The notes: generated from the letters alone by a model not told the origin. A DNA stretch of 64,000 bases from Polytrichum commune (GCA_950295325.1 OX485805.1:23051501-23115500), one strand, 5' to 3'; shown: positions 45,885 to 57,336, counted from the stretch's first letter. Translations and numbers: made by a program.

Positions 45885-45981
45885 AGTGCACTTGGGTTTC
45901 TTTTTTCTTTTTCTTTTTTTCTTTTTTTTTTGAGACAGAAGGCCAACCGGGCCAACGCCAAAATGAGTGCACTTGGGTTTC
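45885..45981 (-). mobile_element. Short retroposed fragment with 16-bp target duplication
   Basis: The 16-base AGTGCACTTGGGTTTC occurs perfectly at 45885-45900 and 45966-45981. Between them, on the minus strand, lies a 65-base insert: TTGGCGTTGGCCCGGTTGGC, then CTTCTGTCTC and an A-rich tail. Long target duplications plus an A tail mark LINE-mediated retroposition. TGGCCCGGTTGG resembles an RNA polymerase III A box, so it could be a truncated SINE. Confidence 0.7.
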
Positions 45982-48812
45982 AAGAGGTTTCAAATTTCAA
46001 ACTAAAGAGGCCTTTTATGGAATTCCTATGTTGTAAGAAGCCTTGAAACTGACCAATCTTTTTCCGGTCCCTGTGGCTTTGTATATATATTTTTGGCAAT
46101 GAAGTAAATCTTGTTTTGTTTGTCTCTCAAAAATAGAAGATCGATTGACCAATTTTCTCATGCAAGTGATTTGGCAGCCCCCAAGAAGTCTTAACTTTTA
46201 ATTCATTCATTGCTTTGAGAGATTTGATCAATTATGACCACATCCAACCCAAAATCTTTCATACTTTGACCTCATTAGTGGCCTAATTACAAAGTGGGCC
46301 ACTCATTACGCTATAATAGTTGCCCAAAGACCTCGTTTAATGAGGCCTTGAACTCCACACATTTCGCCCAATTCTGTCTTTAGGAGGTGCATCAAAAAGT
46401 AAGTAAGCTCGAATTGAAGGAGAGAGTTCCAAGTGTTCCATTATTGTGTCAACTGAGCTGGCAAAATCCAATAATAAAAGGTATGCATACCTAAAGCCAA
46501 CACCTAACCTGAAATCAACACTTAGAAATTATGTATAATAGAGACATATTTAGTTATGAGCTTGGATGTGTACCCATGAACATTTGATATATGTTTGGTC
46601 TAGGGTTTAGGGTTTAGGGTTGGAGATAAACTAGTTTAAACTAGGTCTAGTTGTAAAGTAAAGGAGATGAAACCATAGGTTTAGTTTCAAAACCTTGAGT
46701 TTATGAGAATCACCACAAAGTCACTCATGTTGTCTTAATTTGTAAATTATCATACACAAAGAGTGGTGTCAGGCTCTTAAAGACCATCTTTCTATCTTGT
46801 CCTACTAGAATGGGTGGGCCAAACTAGCCTTGCATAAGCCAATCTAGGGCCCTAGAAGTTAAGTCCCATATGCAGACCCTATTCTTTGTGAAGCCCTAGA
46901 AGTTAAGTTGAGTTCATAAATTTGTTTAGCTTCAATATGAGAAGTAAAAAGTAAGGAAGGTAACCTGCCCTATTTTCAAGTCCTACAGCTTGAGAAAAAA
47001 CAAAATAAAATCTATTTATGTGCATTGGCATTTGGCATGAATTTTTTACCCCATGTAGAGGAACTATACAAAATTTTGTCACAATTTTTTTGGTTTTAAT
47101 TTATCATTCTTGAATTCATTATGAAATTTTAAGTATTTTGCTATAGTGTCTTATGATAGATTTCAAAAGGTCTCATTCTAGTATTGAACAATTCCTATCA
47201 TATAACCAAATCTTGTCTATCTATGACCTCTAAATACATCTTTATACATCATCATGCATAACAATACTCAGTTGATGATGTGTGTCCACTTGAGGGTAAT
47301 GGGCTTGGGTGAGGCCTACCACCCATCTTGGTGTCTGTGATGGGTTTCCCAACAAGTCACCTGGTGTGTTGCCCGGTCACATTTGAATGCCTAGGCTCCT
47401 AACAACTAGATTCCTAATGACGAACCATGCCTAAATTAATACACATTGGAACAATCTATGCATCGTAGAAGTCATCGGCTCTCAACCATGGTGTGGTCCC
47501 ACATGAGTGGGAGGGTAGCAAGGTTGGCTCTCATTGGCCTTTCTGCTTCCCAGACTTCAATATCAATTTCATTTTGTTAAAAAAAATGTAGTTGGGCCCA
47601 TCTAGGTGCACACCCTAGCACCTAAAAGCACCATAAGGTGTATTGTCACCCAGGCTAGGCAATGACTCAAGGCCTACTAATCATCGGCTAGGTAGGTAGG
47701 TATGAATAATTGGTAGTATAGTGGGCCATGCCCCAGCCCCATATTTAGACTAAGGGGCCGAAGATGCCGGCATCCCACAATAAAATACTTGAATATGCAG
47801 TGGGGGTCCGAGGGGCTCATGGAACAAACACCACAGTCTTAATAATGTTTTGTGTGTTTCAAATCCGACACAAAATGAGCTAATTACATACTACTTGGCC
47901 CTAAATATTGTTTAAATTCAATTATTATGTATTGTTTTCATAACATTAATCAATGACTTGGACCTTCATAATATAACAGTGGGATGTTGGGAACTTAGTA
48001 TGAATTTGAGTCTCCCTTTGCAACTTTTCTAGCATTTGACTATTATATTTTGGGGCCCACAAAAAGAGAATTGAACGTTGAGTAATGTTATGTTGTCAGT
48101 CGTCATGCATGTAGCTTACATACTTGCTAGTGTTGTAAAGTTATGATTGGCCCTAACACTCCAAATTAATGTACTTGAAATTAAGATAAGTGGCCCTCCA
48201 ACGGGCACTTTTAGCTCTGCACCCGTGTCTCATAGGATATGAAACATTGGACTAGTGATATGAGACTCTCTCTAAGTTCTTATTCAATGTTCATTTAGGT
48301 CCCTTTGGCACTTTTGTTGATTATTGTTCACGACAAATTTTGAGCATGTAGTTCAATTTTTTTAAAGCACATATTTTTCTGGTATATGATCTTAGATCCA
48401 TACTTGACTACACACGCAAATATAGGTGTTTGTTTAAGATGAGATATCACATAGATTTTCTTACCATCTTATGTGGTGATTTTACACTAAGGTCCAAAAC
48501 CAAAGAAACCCCAAAATCAAACGATCATGTTGGGCGAGAGCAAAACACGTGATTCCTTTCTGACGTTAAAGTATGGAAAATGAAATGGCACCGACTAACC
48601 ACCGTTTTTTTCCACAAAAACTTGTTGGTCCCAACTCAACAAAATACTCCTCTTATATTGGGAATTTGATCTTTGAGTGTGGGTCATGTCTTGAGTCCAA
48701 AGTAAGGTTCATGAAAGGATGTTTGAGATCTGAAAATTCTTGGACCCATACCCTGTTTTAAAATTAACTTGCTAAGATCCACTACCAACATATGAGTCCT
48801 AAGCAATAACCC
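45982..48812. other. Intergenic DNA, nothing recognised apart from a telomere-like motif
   Basis: No gene. Three TTTAGGG-like units lie at 46600-46621. Confidence 0.4.
46600..46621 (+). repeat. Short interstitial telomere-like repeat (TTTAGGG)3
   Basis: CTAGGGTTTAGGGTTTAGGG. It matches the plant telomere unit; three units are too few to prove a telomeric origin. Confidence 0.7.
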
Positions 48813-48863
48813 GCGAAGGAATTACACGAATCCTTGATTTAGTTACGGGTATAATTCCTTCGC
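48813..48863. repeat. Small perfect fold-back, 12-bp arms
   Basis: GCGAAGGAATTA (48813-48824) and TAATTCCTTCGC (48852-48863) are perfect inverted repeats around a 27-base centre. It could be a tiny MITE remnant or a structured RNA element. Confidence 0.65.
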
Positions 48864-49779
48864 TAAATTACGATGTTTATTGATGCTTTATTTGATAGTT
48901 TTGCTAATGCAACACAAGTGTCAATTTCATATGTAGATCTAGTCTTTAGAAGATGGGGAATTGCAACACTTGACCAAATTAAGATCCACATTCCGAATGA
49001 GACCCATACAGTTGGTGGTGGTGCTAAAACTCGCTAAGTTCAACACTACTTGGGTAGTGCTCAACAAGCTCCTCTTATTACAAGTCGGATCCTAGAACCA
49101 TGTGAAACAACCAGGTGCCTAATGTTGGTTGAATTGCTCATGCTTAGGTCGTTCATTCTTCTCAATTAGGGTTTAGGTTTTGCTAGCTTTTCTTTTTAAT
49201 TTTTTTTAAGGTCAAAGTGGCTTTCTATGTTCTTTGGCAATGAAATGAATATAGTTTTATTTTTCTTCTAAAATTTTAGATTTTGTTTTTGGGGGTCATG
49301 GTGCAGGATATAATACAAGGCTAGGACTAGCCGCTAGATGATGACCTCTTTGAGCCAGATCCCCACCAACATTACCAAGGTAAAAGGGGGTTTAGTGAAA
49401 ATACTACATCCATCTCCCTCCCCTCCCCCCCCCCCCCCTCCCAAATGTATACACATTTGTGGTTAAAATTTCAACCCCAGAGGCCTCTGATTAATCTTAG
49501 GAAAACCCACGTGCTACACTATAATTGATTACATTTTTACCTTGGATAATGTTGGTGGGTCCAGCTCAAAGAGGTGAGTGTCTAGCCCTGGCCGAAATGC
49601 CAACGCAAAATTTAAAGCACAATAAAAATATGATCAATCGGAGCATGGAGGATCGTGTGTTGTTGCAGTGGTGGCAGAGCCAGTCTCTGAATGCAACTCG
49701 CATGTGAAAGGGATTTTGAGCTTGTCGTATTGCTTGGTGTAACTTTGATAGCAGCCTAGCTAGGGCGACCAAAGAGCAA
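48864..49779. other. Intergenic DNA with a poly-C tract
   Basis: A C-rich run of about 15 lies at 49424-49438. No gene. Confidence 0.4.
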
Positions 49780-50285
49780 GTGTCCGGGAAGGGGAGATTT
49801 TGGGGCAAAATTGGTCTAAATTCCTCATGTGTGTTTCCAAGTCCAACCGGTTACATGTTGTAATCTCTCGGTTTTACTTCACGAATGTGAGGTATATTCC
49901 TCAAATTCCTCTAAAACAAACAATAATTTTCCTAAAGTTTTAGACCGGTTCATATGTAAGTAGACTAAATATAATATCTAGTGTTTGATTACATTTAGTG
50001 TTGTTACCACCCTATCCTGTTCAACACTAATTTTCAATTCTTTGATAATTAGTGTTAGACATAAATGCGCCGCCACCTTCCCTATTGCCACCTCCCTTCT
50101 CCTTTTATCATTGTTAAAAAAAAATTTCATATCCTTACTAACACTAAATTCGTGCATGTAACTTTCACATATTACCATAGTTGATATTTAGTGTTTGGGT
50201 TTACATTTAATGTTACTTACTTTCACAGGGTTAGTGATATTTAGTACATGCGTTTGTATTTAGCGTAGTAGTCAGTTCTCCCCGT
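49780..50285 (+). repeat. CCGGTT-rich repeat, copy d, split by a MITE
   Basis: Begins GTCCGGGAAGGGGAGATTTT and includes AAGTCCAACCGGTTACATG. It is interrupted by a MITE (49963-50271) and resumes with GTCAGTTCTCCCCGTTCAG. Confidence 0.65.
49963..50271. mobile_element. CACTAAA/TTTAGTG-type MITE, family C, copy 1
   Basis: The interior has ATTAGTGTTAGACATAAATG, ACTAAATTCGTGCATGTAAC and TTTAATGTTACTTACTTTCA, shared with the interrupted copy at 61109-61963. Confidence 0.65.
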
Positions 50286-50324
50286 TCAGTGGACCAAAGG
50301 TTGTAATCTTAGTGGACGAATGTC

Positions 50325-50760
50325 CTCGGAGACTTCTAAGCATAATTGGTCGAGACCCTAGTGTTTCCTAGTCTAACCGGTTACAAGTTCACATCTTTCA
50401 GTTTCTCTTTCTTAACATGAAGTGTATTCTCTAGATTCCTCTAAAACGATGGGTAATGTTCTTGGAGTCTTGAACTTCAACCGGTTCATTTGTAACCACA
50501 CTAAACATTGTATTCAATATCACTTACTATTTGGAATTACACACTGCTACATCTTTTTATCATTAATGTAATTTCTTACCATGTAAAGATGCTAATGTTT
50601 TATATTGTCCAAACAACCGGTTTGACCTTTGTAGGTAAAAAACTGAGATATATACACAGGACATGGTGATAGCATCCCGTTATTGCTAATAGTTTCCGAC
50701 ACTAAACACATTATTTAGTGTAGTGGTCGGTGGTTCCCGTTCATTGTAGTAGACCCGCTT
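50325..50760 (+). repeat. CCGGTT-rich repeat, copy e, split by a MITE
   Basis: Contains AACCGGTTACAAGTTCACAT and TTCAACCGGTTCATTTGTAA, then a family B MITE (50498-50724), then GGTCGGTGGTTCCCGTTCAT. Confidence 0.65.
50498..50724. mobile_element. CACTAAA/TTTAGTG-type MITE, family B, copy 2
   Basis: Sibling of 16409-16631. It starts CACACTAAACATTGTATTC and ends CACATTATTTAGTGTAGT. Confidence 0.65.
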
Positions 50761-51481
50761 AGCCTCTCCATCTTTCCCAAATTTCAATGTTGAATCAAAA
50801 CCTTGTTAAAACTTGACAAGACAATAAAAAAAATCGATCGTACACCCGTGACCTTTTTGATGACTCTATGTAGTTGAGGAATTTGGACGTAGTGCAAGTG
50901 GCACCAAATTGTAAGATAGGGCGAGATAGATGCTTAACTTGTAGACTCTCTTCTATCATTGTTGAAGATACTAGAGTGGACCATCACCACTCACTTATTA
51001 CACACCACCAAGCGTGGACTCACTCTATGAACTCTATAGCGTTCTTCTTGCTTTGGCCTATAGTGAAACATAACTAGGTATGAAGTGAACATAGAGTTAT
51101 ACGTAACGAAGATGCTCACTTCTATTTTTTTATCGACATTCTTTATAATGAAAGCGGTATGAATTAGTTTTAGATGTGGTCTGCATCTCTTGTTGTAGAC
51201 ACACGTTTTAGTTGCACGTACATTCAAGAATTGTTTATGAAAAGTTTAAAATTCTTAAAGTGGTTCTTTGATCACATTGCTTCTCGGAGTTTGTGTGATT
51301 AAGGTTTCCATCGGTTTTAGATGATTTGTTTTGCAATGTGCATGCCTTGATAGCACACAAAGAAAGTCTCAAATGCATTGTCTACTCTAATCATTGGTAT
51401 TGGTATTCTTACATTGGTTGAGACCCACCTAGAATGCGGATTTATAGTTTGGTGATAAAAGATGAATAAGGAAGCACCTTA
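50761..51481. other. Intergenic DNA, nothing recognised
   Basis: Open frames of 67-78 codons overlap on opposite strands and carry no motif. Confidence 0.4.
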
Positions 51482-51984
51482 GGGCCACTTCACACACGAG
51501 CCAAGAGCCGTGACCATGAAGTTGTGAGAGCCCAAAAGAAAGTGTCCAAAGGCCATCCCAAGACACCTCCAAAATCATGTGGTGTGGTCATGGACCCTCA
51601 AGTGTAGTGTAAAGTCATATGTGACCGGGCCCTCAACCAAATGCTATTTCAATGAATGTCTATTCATGCGGGTCCTCACACATGATAGAATAGGAATAAA
51701 TCAACAGTTGTGAGTGTTCGGAGTGCCATGCTCTCCCGGTTTTGTGTTAGGCCTACCTCCAAGAGGTGGTTCTTGAAAATAATCCAAGTGACTGTGAAAC
51801 ATGATCCATACGATGCCATGTAAGAATCCATGCAGACTTTACATCCATCTTGCATTCACAAACTCCGTTGGCCCCTCAAGCGTAGTAGTGTGAAGTGAAC
51901 TTGGACCGGCTCTGCCTTTGCCACCAATGAGAGTGCTTAAAGTGTAATGGTCACATGCTCTCAATCTCGTGTGTGGAGTGGCCC
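51482..51984 (+). mobile_element. PIF/Harbinger-type MITE, 503 bp, copy 2
   Basis: Ends GGGCCACTTCACACACGAG and CTCGTGTGTGGAGTGGCCC with TTA on both sides (51479-51481 and 51985-51987). Inverted sibling of 38152-38654. Confidence 0.85.
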
Positions 51985-51995
51985 TTACAGTGACA

Positions 51996-52055
<60 letters not shown>
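51996..52055. repeat. (CT)n(CA)n microsatellite
   Basis: About 12 CT units followed by about 18 CA units, directly beside the 503-bp MITE. Confidence 0.9.
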
Positions 52056-52057
<2 letters not shown>

Positions 52058-53178
52058 TGTTGCTAGCTTGAGGGTTTGTATTGTATTTTAATATTGAGCG
52101 TTGTGAGCTCATGACAAGATGTATGAAAAAATGAGCATGTATTCATGAATTTAGTATCACTCAGTAAAAGTTTCAACCCTCACTAATTATGAGACCTAGC
52201 AATAAAGTGTGTGTGTTGAGAATTAGTATCACATGTTCTCATGGAGATAATCACTGTACTCTACACAATGAACACACTTGGGAAGACCTATGAATTCAAT
52301 TAAGGAATCAACAAATGTGCACTTTCAATAACCATAACTAAATCAGAGAAGGTCCGATTTTCAATCTTCTTCTTCTTCTTCTTCTTCTTTGTTTTTTTGT
52401 TGTTGTTGTTGTTGTTATTGTTGCAGATGTTTCATTGTAGAATTCCTGATGCAACACAAGTTTTGTTGTGTAGATCTAATCAGTAGAAGTTGGAGAAGAT
52501 GGAAAAAACAAACTGTTTCACTCCCACATACCGTAAAACGTGGTGGAGAAATCCAGTCTAAGAGGGCTACTTGGACATAAAAGAGTTTATAACTCAATCT
52601 ATACATTTACACTCTCCATGTTCTGGCAACGTTACTTGTGCTTTTAAAATTGTCAACAGAATCCTCTCATGTACGGGACTCGGTCCATGTAACCGACCTA
52701 AAGCTATGTCACACAATTGACCTTTACAGGCTAACCATTTAGGCCGAATCAAACTCTTCTTATAAAATCACCTAAAATGGTTTAGTCCACTTTAGCACCT
52801 CTTACCACAAATCCAACCATACAGACAACATCTTTATGTAGTTGAATTCGCTCACACAAATTCTCAACCATCCACGTGTTCAAAATCAAAAGAATAGAAC
52901 GTAAATGTGTACACTGGAATTGTCAGGCATCGACATGTGCATGGACAAAAACATCCACCTCGATTTTTAGGGTTGGGGCGAAACAACCCGTACAGTGGTT
53001 CCTTGGAGGCAAGGGTTTTAGGCATCCAACAAGGAACGAGTGTATGGGTTGGTTCGTCCACCTCAACCTTTAAGGGTTAAAGGGTGTTTGGTATGTCTGT
53101 TACAATGTGATACTTCAACGTATTTTTCCCAAGCGATGGAAATGAGAGGGCAGGAATTTTGTACCTACCGGAAACTTA
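52056..53178. other. Intergenic DNA with (TTC)n and (TTG)n runs
   Basis: (TTC)n at 52365-52389 and (GTT)n at 52399-52423. About 52200-52480 is related to the arms of the fold-back at 55705-56559 (shared GATGTTTCA..GTAGAATT, ATGCAACACA and GGTCCGATTTTCAATC). No gene. Confidence 0.45.
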
Positions 53179-53696
53179 GGGTCGCTTTACACCTAGAGGC
53201 CAGGCCAATTCCCCTTGAGGCCGATTGCATGAAATTTCAGGCCCTTTTGGGTTGGAGGCTGGCCTCAACTACACATTATAGTAAGATTATAATGGGGGCC
53301 AATTTTCCCATATGTAAAGGCCTTAGGGCCAAGAAGCTAGGCCGATTCAATAAATCTAGCATAATCCAACGGATCTAGCATAATCTAGCATAAAGCCGCT
53401 CATATTTCCACATAATCCAATGGACATGGTTCATTGAAAAATTCATATTCTATTAAAAAAGTTTACTTATTTTTTGAAATATGACATTGGCCTTCCATTT
53501 TGGGTGCACCCAATTCAACGAGATCGGACCGTGTCAGACCATGCATTTTTTGATTAAAAGATTCGTACCACCAAATCGGCCCAGCGTTTAGGTGTAAAGG
53601 AGTTGGGACCGATTTTAGCCTTTTGACCAATCACAAGTGAAGACTTGAAGCCTCTTACACAACGAATTGGCCCGGCCTCTAGGTGTAAAGCGGCCC
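53179..53696. mobile_element. PIF/Harbinger-type MITE, 518 bp
   Basis: Ends GGGTCGCTTTACACCTAGAG and CTCTAGGTGTAAAGCGGCCC, flanked by TTA (53176-53178 and 53697-53699). The inverted match continues for about 33 bases into GGCCAGGCCAATT. The interior has a short triplication of TCTAGCATAATC near 53357-53390. Confidence 0.85.
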
Positions 53697-54161
53697 TTAT
53701 ATCTCAACCAATTTGATGTCGTCTGTATGAGATCGACATGGGCTCTCAGCTGAGAGTCCTGTGTACAATGTACTTACCTCGATATAGGCAATTTATTGCT
53801 CTTGAAAAGGTGGGATTTCGATAGGCTTTGAGGGCTGCCACTGAACTTCGACAGCAAGCACTGAGCAGTGTAATTAAACCAGTGTCCAGGGAGACCCTTG
53901 AAGGCATAATTGTGTCGAGATCCTCGTGCTCCCAAGTCCAAATGGACGTGTGTTGTGACCAGGGCTGATCGAGAAGAAGTGTATGGGCGATGAAAGTAGC
54001 TTCTGGCTTCTGGTGAGGCCATGTCGCCTGTGCTTTCTCGACTGTTGGATCTGACCAATATAACCCTCTCCCCTAATCTCCGCCGTCCACTGCCTGTGTT
54101 TTTCACAAAGTTTTTGCCCATCCACGTCCAAAAACCTTGAATTGAAAGGCAAAAAAAATTG
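53697..54161. other. Intergenic DNA, nothing recognised
   Basis: Two overlapping minus-strand frames of 115-120 codons (53774-54236) are without motifs; one runs into the minisatellite. Confidence 0.35.
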
Positions 54162-54306
54162 CAACCCGTCCCAAAACTCGTAGTTTCTAAACCAACCCGT
54201 CCATGGAAAGGTTAAAGAAAAAACAACCCGTCCCAAAACTCGTAGTTTCTAAACCAACCCGTCCATGGAAAGGTTAAAGAAAAAACAACCCGTCCCAAAA
54301 CTGGTT
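54162..54306. repeat. 62-bp minisatellite, about 2.3 copies
   Basis: Units begin CAACCCGTCCCAAAACTCGT at 54162 and 54224, with a third start at 54286. The first two units are identical by eye, so the duplication is recent. Diverged relatives of the CCCGTC..GGAAAGGTT phrase follow at 54714-54790. Confidence 0.85.
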
Positions 54307-54839
54307 TGGAAATGAAAATACCCGTCCCGCAATATGTATAAATAAGTCTCTTACAATGTTGGTAAATTTAAAACAAAAAAGGGCCAAAAAACCAAAAAAC
54401 CAAAAGATGTTGACATGTGACTGTTTGCATTTGGAAACAATAGGATCTTCACAAATTATGCCTTCAATGCCTGTCGGTTATCTATCTTTTGCTGTTGATT
54501 CTCATCTTTCTAGTACACCCCATTCTAAATTTTGTGGTTGGTGAATTAATGTATGCAGGTGTATCAAGCACTTCAAGATGGATATTTTGATTGGGTATTA
54601 GTGGTTTGATTGCATTATGCTTATATTCACATGTCATATATGACATAATGTAATTGATATTTGTACAAATTATATTGTTTGGAAAAAATTATCAAAAAAT
54701 TTGTTGTTTTTAGAACCCGTCGAAAGTGAATTTGACACGTCCAAAAACCAATTCATTTTCTAAGAACCCGTCTACTGGAAAGGTTTTTATTTTTTTATTT
54801 TTTTATGAACATGTCCCTGGACATGTTGGGGACCTTGTG
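54307..54839. other. Intergenic DNA, nothing recognised
   Basis: A few motifs are shared with the minisatellite. A 62-codon frame (54356-54544) has no motif. Confidence 0.4.
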
Positions 54840-55017
54840 AAAATCACCATTGGTTGTGATCTTCCAGTTTTTACCTATTAATAAATGTGAGATATATTCT
54901 ATATATTCCTCTAAAAACGATCTGTGATTTTTCCAAAGTCTCGGACCTCGACTGGTTAACTCTCAAACTCAACCGGTTCATCTGCAACTACTAGCGGTCG
55001 GTTCCTGCCCGTTCATT
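54840..55017 (+). repeat. CCGGTT-rich interspersed repeat, copy f (empty site)
   Basis: Contains CTCAAACTCAACCGGTTCAT, then CTGCAACTACTAGCGGTCGG without an inserted MITE. Confidence 0.6.
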
Positions 55018-55324
55018 GAAATAATCAATCAGAAACAACACCCAAAACAAAACCATGTATGTGGAAGTTGGAACCAATCACTATATTCGTTAATTGGAGA
55101 CTTTTTCATGATTTGGAGATTAATCAAGGGCTTCAAGTCCGGTATCGTGTTTAGTGCAGGCTTTGATTATGATATAGACACTATATATATATTTCTCATG
55201 CATGAATATGTAGAAAGTTCATTACCAGTGTTCCCCGACTTCACAATATTGCGTCCCAAACTATGACTAAAGTTTATTTTGAGACTTTCCAAAATCTCCG
55301 ATTAACGAATATAGTGATACCAGC
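55018..55324. other. Spacer between two CCGGTT-rich repeats
   Basis: Nothing recognised. Confidence 0.4.
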
Positions 55325-55560
55325 CTGTGGGGAGATTTTTGGCCAAAACGATCGGAATTCTAATGCGTCCAAGTCCAACCGGTTACATGTTGTGATCTGT
55401 TGGATTCTTCTTTATGAATTTCAGGTATATTCCATAGATTCCTCTAAAATGATCGGTAATTTGCCTTTAGTCTTGAACTTTTGACTAGTTGTTTTTCAAA
55501 CTCAACCGGTTCATCTGCAAGTAGCAGTTGGGTCTCCTTGTTCATTGGGCTGGACCCCCT
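55325..55560 (+). repeat. CCGGTT-rich interspersed repeat, copy g (empty site)
   Basis: Contains GGGGAGATTTTTGGCCAAAA, AAGTCCAACCGGTTACATG and CATCTGCAAGTAGCAGTTGG; uninterrupted. Confidence 0.65.
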
Positions 55561-55617
55561 TTTTGACCCACTTTTGGCGGTTACGTTGATGATACCGGTT
55601 CACCTGCCGATTCCACA

Positions 55618-55704
55618 TGCACACGAGGCCACCAGCAAAAGGAAGTCGAGAGCTATGATCGGCGAGAACCGGCAGTTAGTTATAGATGAACCGGTTGAGT
55701 TTGA
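55618..55704 (-). repeat. CCGGTT-rich repeat, copy h (partial)
   Basis: GCACACGAGGCCACCAGCAA to GATGAACCGGTTGAGTTTG. It is cut off where the fold-back element begins, so the fold-back may have inserted here. Confidence 0.6.
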
Positions 55705-56559
55705 ATAGCAAACATTATAAAAACACGTGTTTAAAAGAAATTGGACTACATCTTCAAATAGTGGTAATTATGCTACACTAAATAATGAACACAATTGGGA
55801 TGACCTGTATATCTAGTTTAAGAAATCCACAAACATGCACTTATGATAACCGTACCTAAATAAGGGGAGGTCTGATTTTCAACCCGTTTTTTTATAGATG
55901 TTTCACAATAGATTTGCGAATGCAACACACGGGTTGTTGTGTGAATTGTGTGCATGCGGATTACAAATGCACACGAGGCCATTAGCAAAAGGAAACCGAG
56001 AGATATGATCGGTGAGAACCGGCAGTTAGTTATAGATGAATCGGTTGAAGTTCAAGACTGGAGGAAAATTACCGATCATTTTAGAGGATTTTATAGAAGG
56101 GTATACCCCAACTTAATAAAGGAAAACCGAAGGATGTCAACATGTAACCGGTTGGACTTGCAAACACTAGGAACTCAACCGATTAGTATGCCCAAAAATC
56201 TCTCCGGTCACTGGTCGAGAGGTGATAGAGTTTGGAAGAGAGAGGTATATGTGGACCATAAGGTATGTGGGTGCTAAGTGGTTCATTTTTTCATGTTCTC
56301 CAACTTCTAGTGATTAGATTTACACAACAAATCTTGTGTTGCATTCGCAAATATGTTATGAAACATCTACAAAAAGCGGATTGAAAATCGGGCCTCCCCT
56401 TATTTACTTATGGTTATCATAAGTGCATGTTTGTGGATTTCTTAAACTGGATATATAAGTCATCCCAATTGTGTTCGTTATTTAGTGTAGCATAATTACT
56501 ACTATTTGAAGATGTAGTGAATTTCTTTTAAACATGCGTTTTTTCGGAATGTTTGCTAT
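55705..56559. mobile_element. Fold-back element, 855 bp, arms of about 255 bp
   Basis: Left arm 55705-about 55960 and right arm about 56290-56559 are inverted copies. The ends are ATAGCAAACATT and AATGTTTGCTAT; inner phrases include ATTATGCTACACTAAATAA, AACACAATTGGGATGAC and TTTGCGAATGCAACACA. The centre (55966-56230) is a reverse CCGGTT-rich repeat. Long perfect-looking arms suggest a strong hairpin when transcribed. Confidence 0.7.
55966..56230 (-). repeat. CCGGTT-rich repeat, copy i, in the centre of the fold-back
   Basis: GCACACGAGGCCATTAGCAA to ATGCCCAAAAATCTCTCCGG; close relative of the partial copy h that abuts the left arm. Confidence 0.65.
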
Positions 56560-57336
56560 TTGATCCTCCTTAAACCATATTCCAATCAAACCTAGGGTTT
56601 GATTAAGAAAGCAAATCACTTAAGACCCATCTACCTTAGGCGTTAGTTATTAGAACATGATCCAATCATGGCTTTGTGCCTAAAAAACACAAAAAGAGAG
56701 AGTATTCGGTCGATGTGGTGGCCAAAATCATGGACTACGTAGCCGATTATGGCCTTGGTTTTATAGACGTGGCGCCCTCTAATTTGTTGTTCAGAAGGTG
56801 CTTCCAACTCATAGCGTGCAACCTACCTAATATTTACCTACCTACCATAAATGAAAAGTAGAAATCTCATGTTGGAACTTGAATGATTCATGTCCTCTAA
56901 CAAAGATGCCATCCACCTACACACCATTTTCCTCTATGAATGCAACAACACTCTCTATAGATGGATGAATATAAACCGGCACCAATTTCAATTTTCAAAT
57001 CGACAAAATTCAAAATACACATAATTCAAAGACAAGTTGAGAATCTGGAGACAACATATATATCCAATTTGTGCTTCTCACATAATTTTGAGTTTGTGAA
57101 CAAATAAATTGTGTGATGTAGTGATCGAAACCACTATTTACAGATATGGCAAGTTGCACACAAATCTGATATGGCTGCAGTGATTACAATCTTTGTCTAA
57201 GCATCGATGTCTTTATGAATTTTAAAGTATCAACGTCTCTACAATATGCTACAACGTGTACTCCTACAAAACTACCTCCTCCCAAGATGACAACGATTCC
57301 GAAAAACAGAGTCCAAAACTCTCGACACACAATTAA
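56560..57336. other. Intergenic DNA, nothing recognised
   Basis: A 61-codon frame at 56676-56861 has no motif. Confidence 0.4.

Noticed and set aside
46600-46621. Former telomere or chromosome fusion point
   Set aside because: Only three TTTAGGG-like units; too short to support more than a coincidence or a small repair insertion.
51839-52057. Open frame starting with CVCVCVCV and RERERER repeats
   Set aside because: It is a translation of the (CT)n(CA)n microsatellite running into a MITE.
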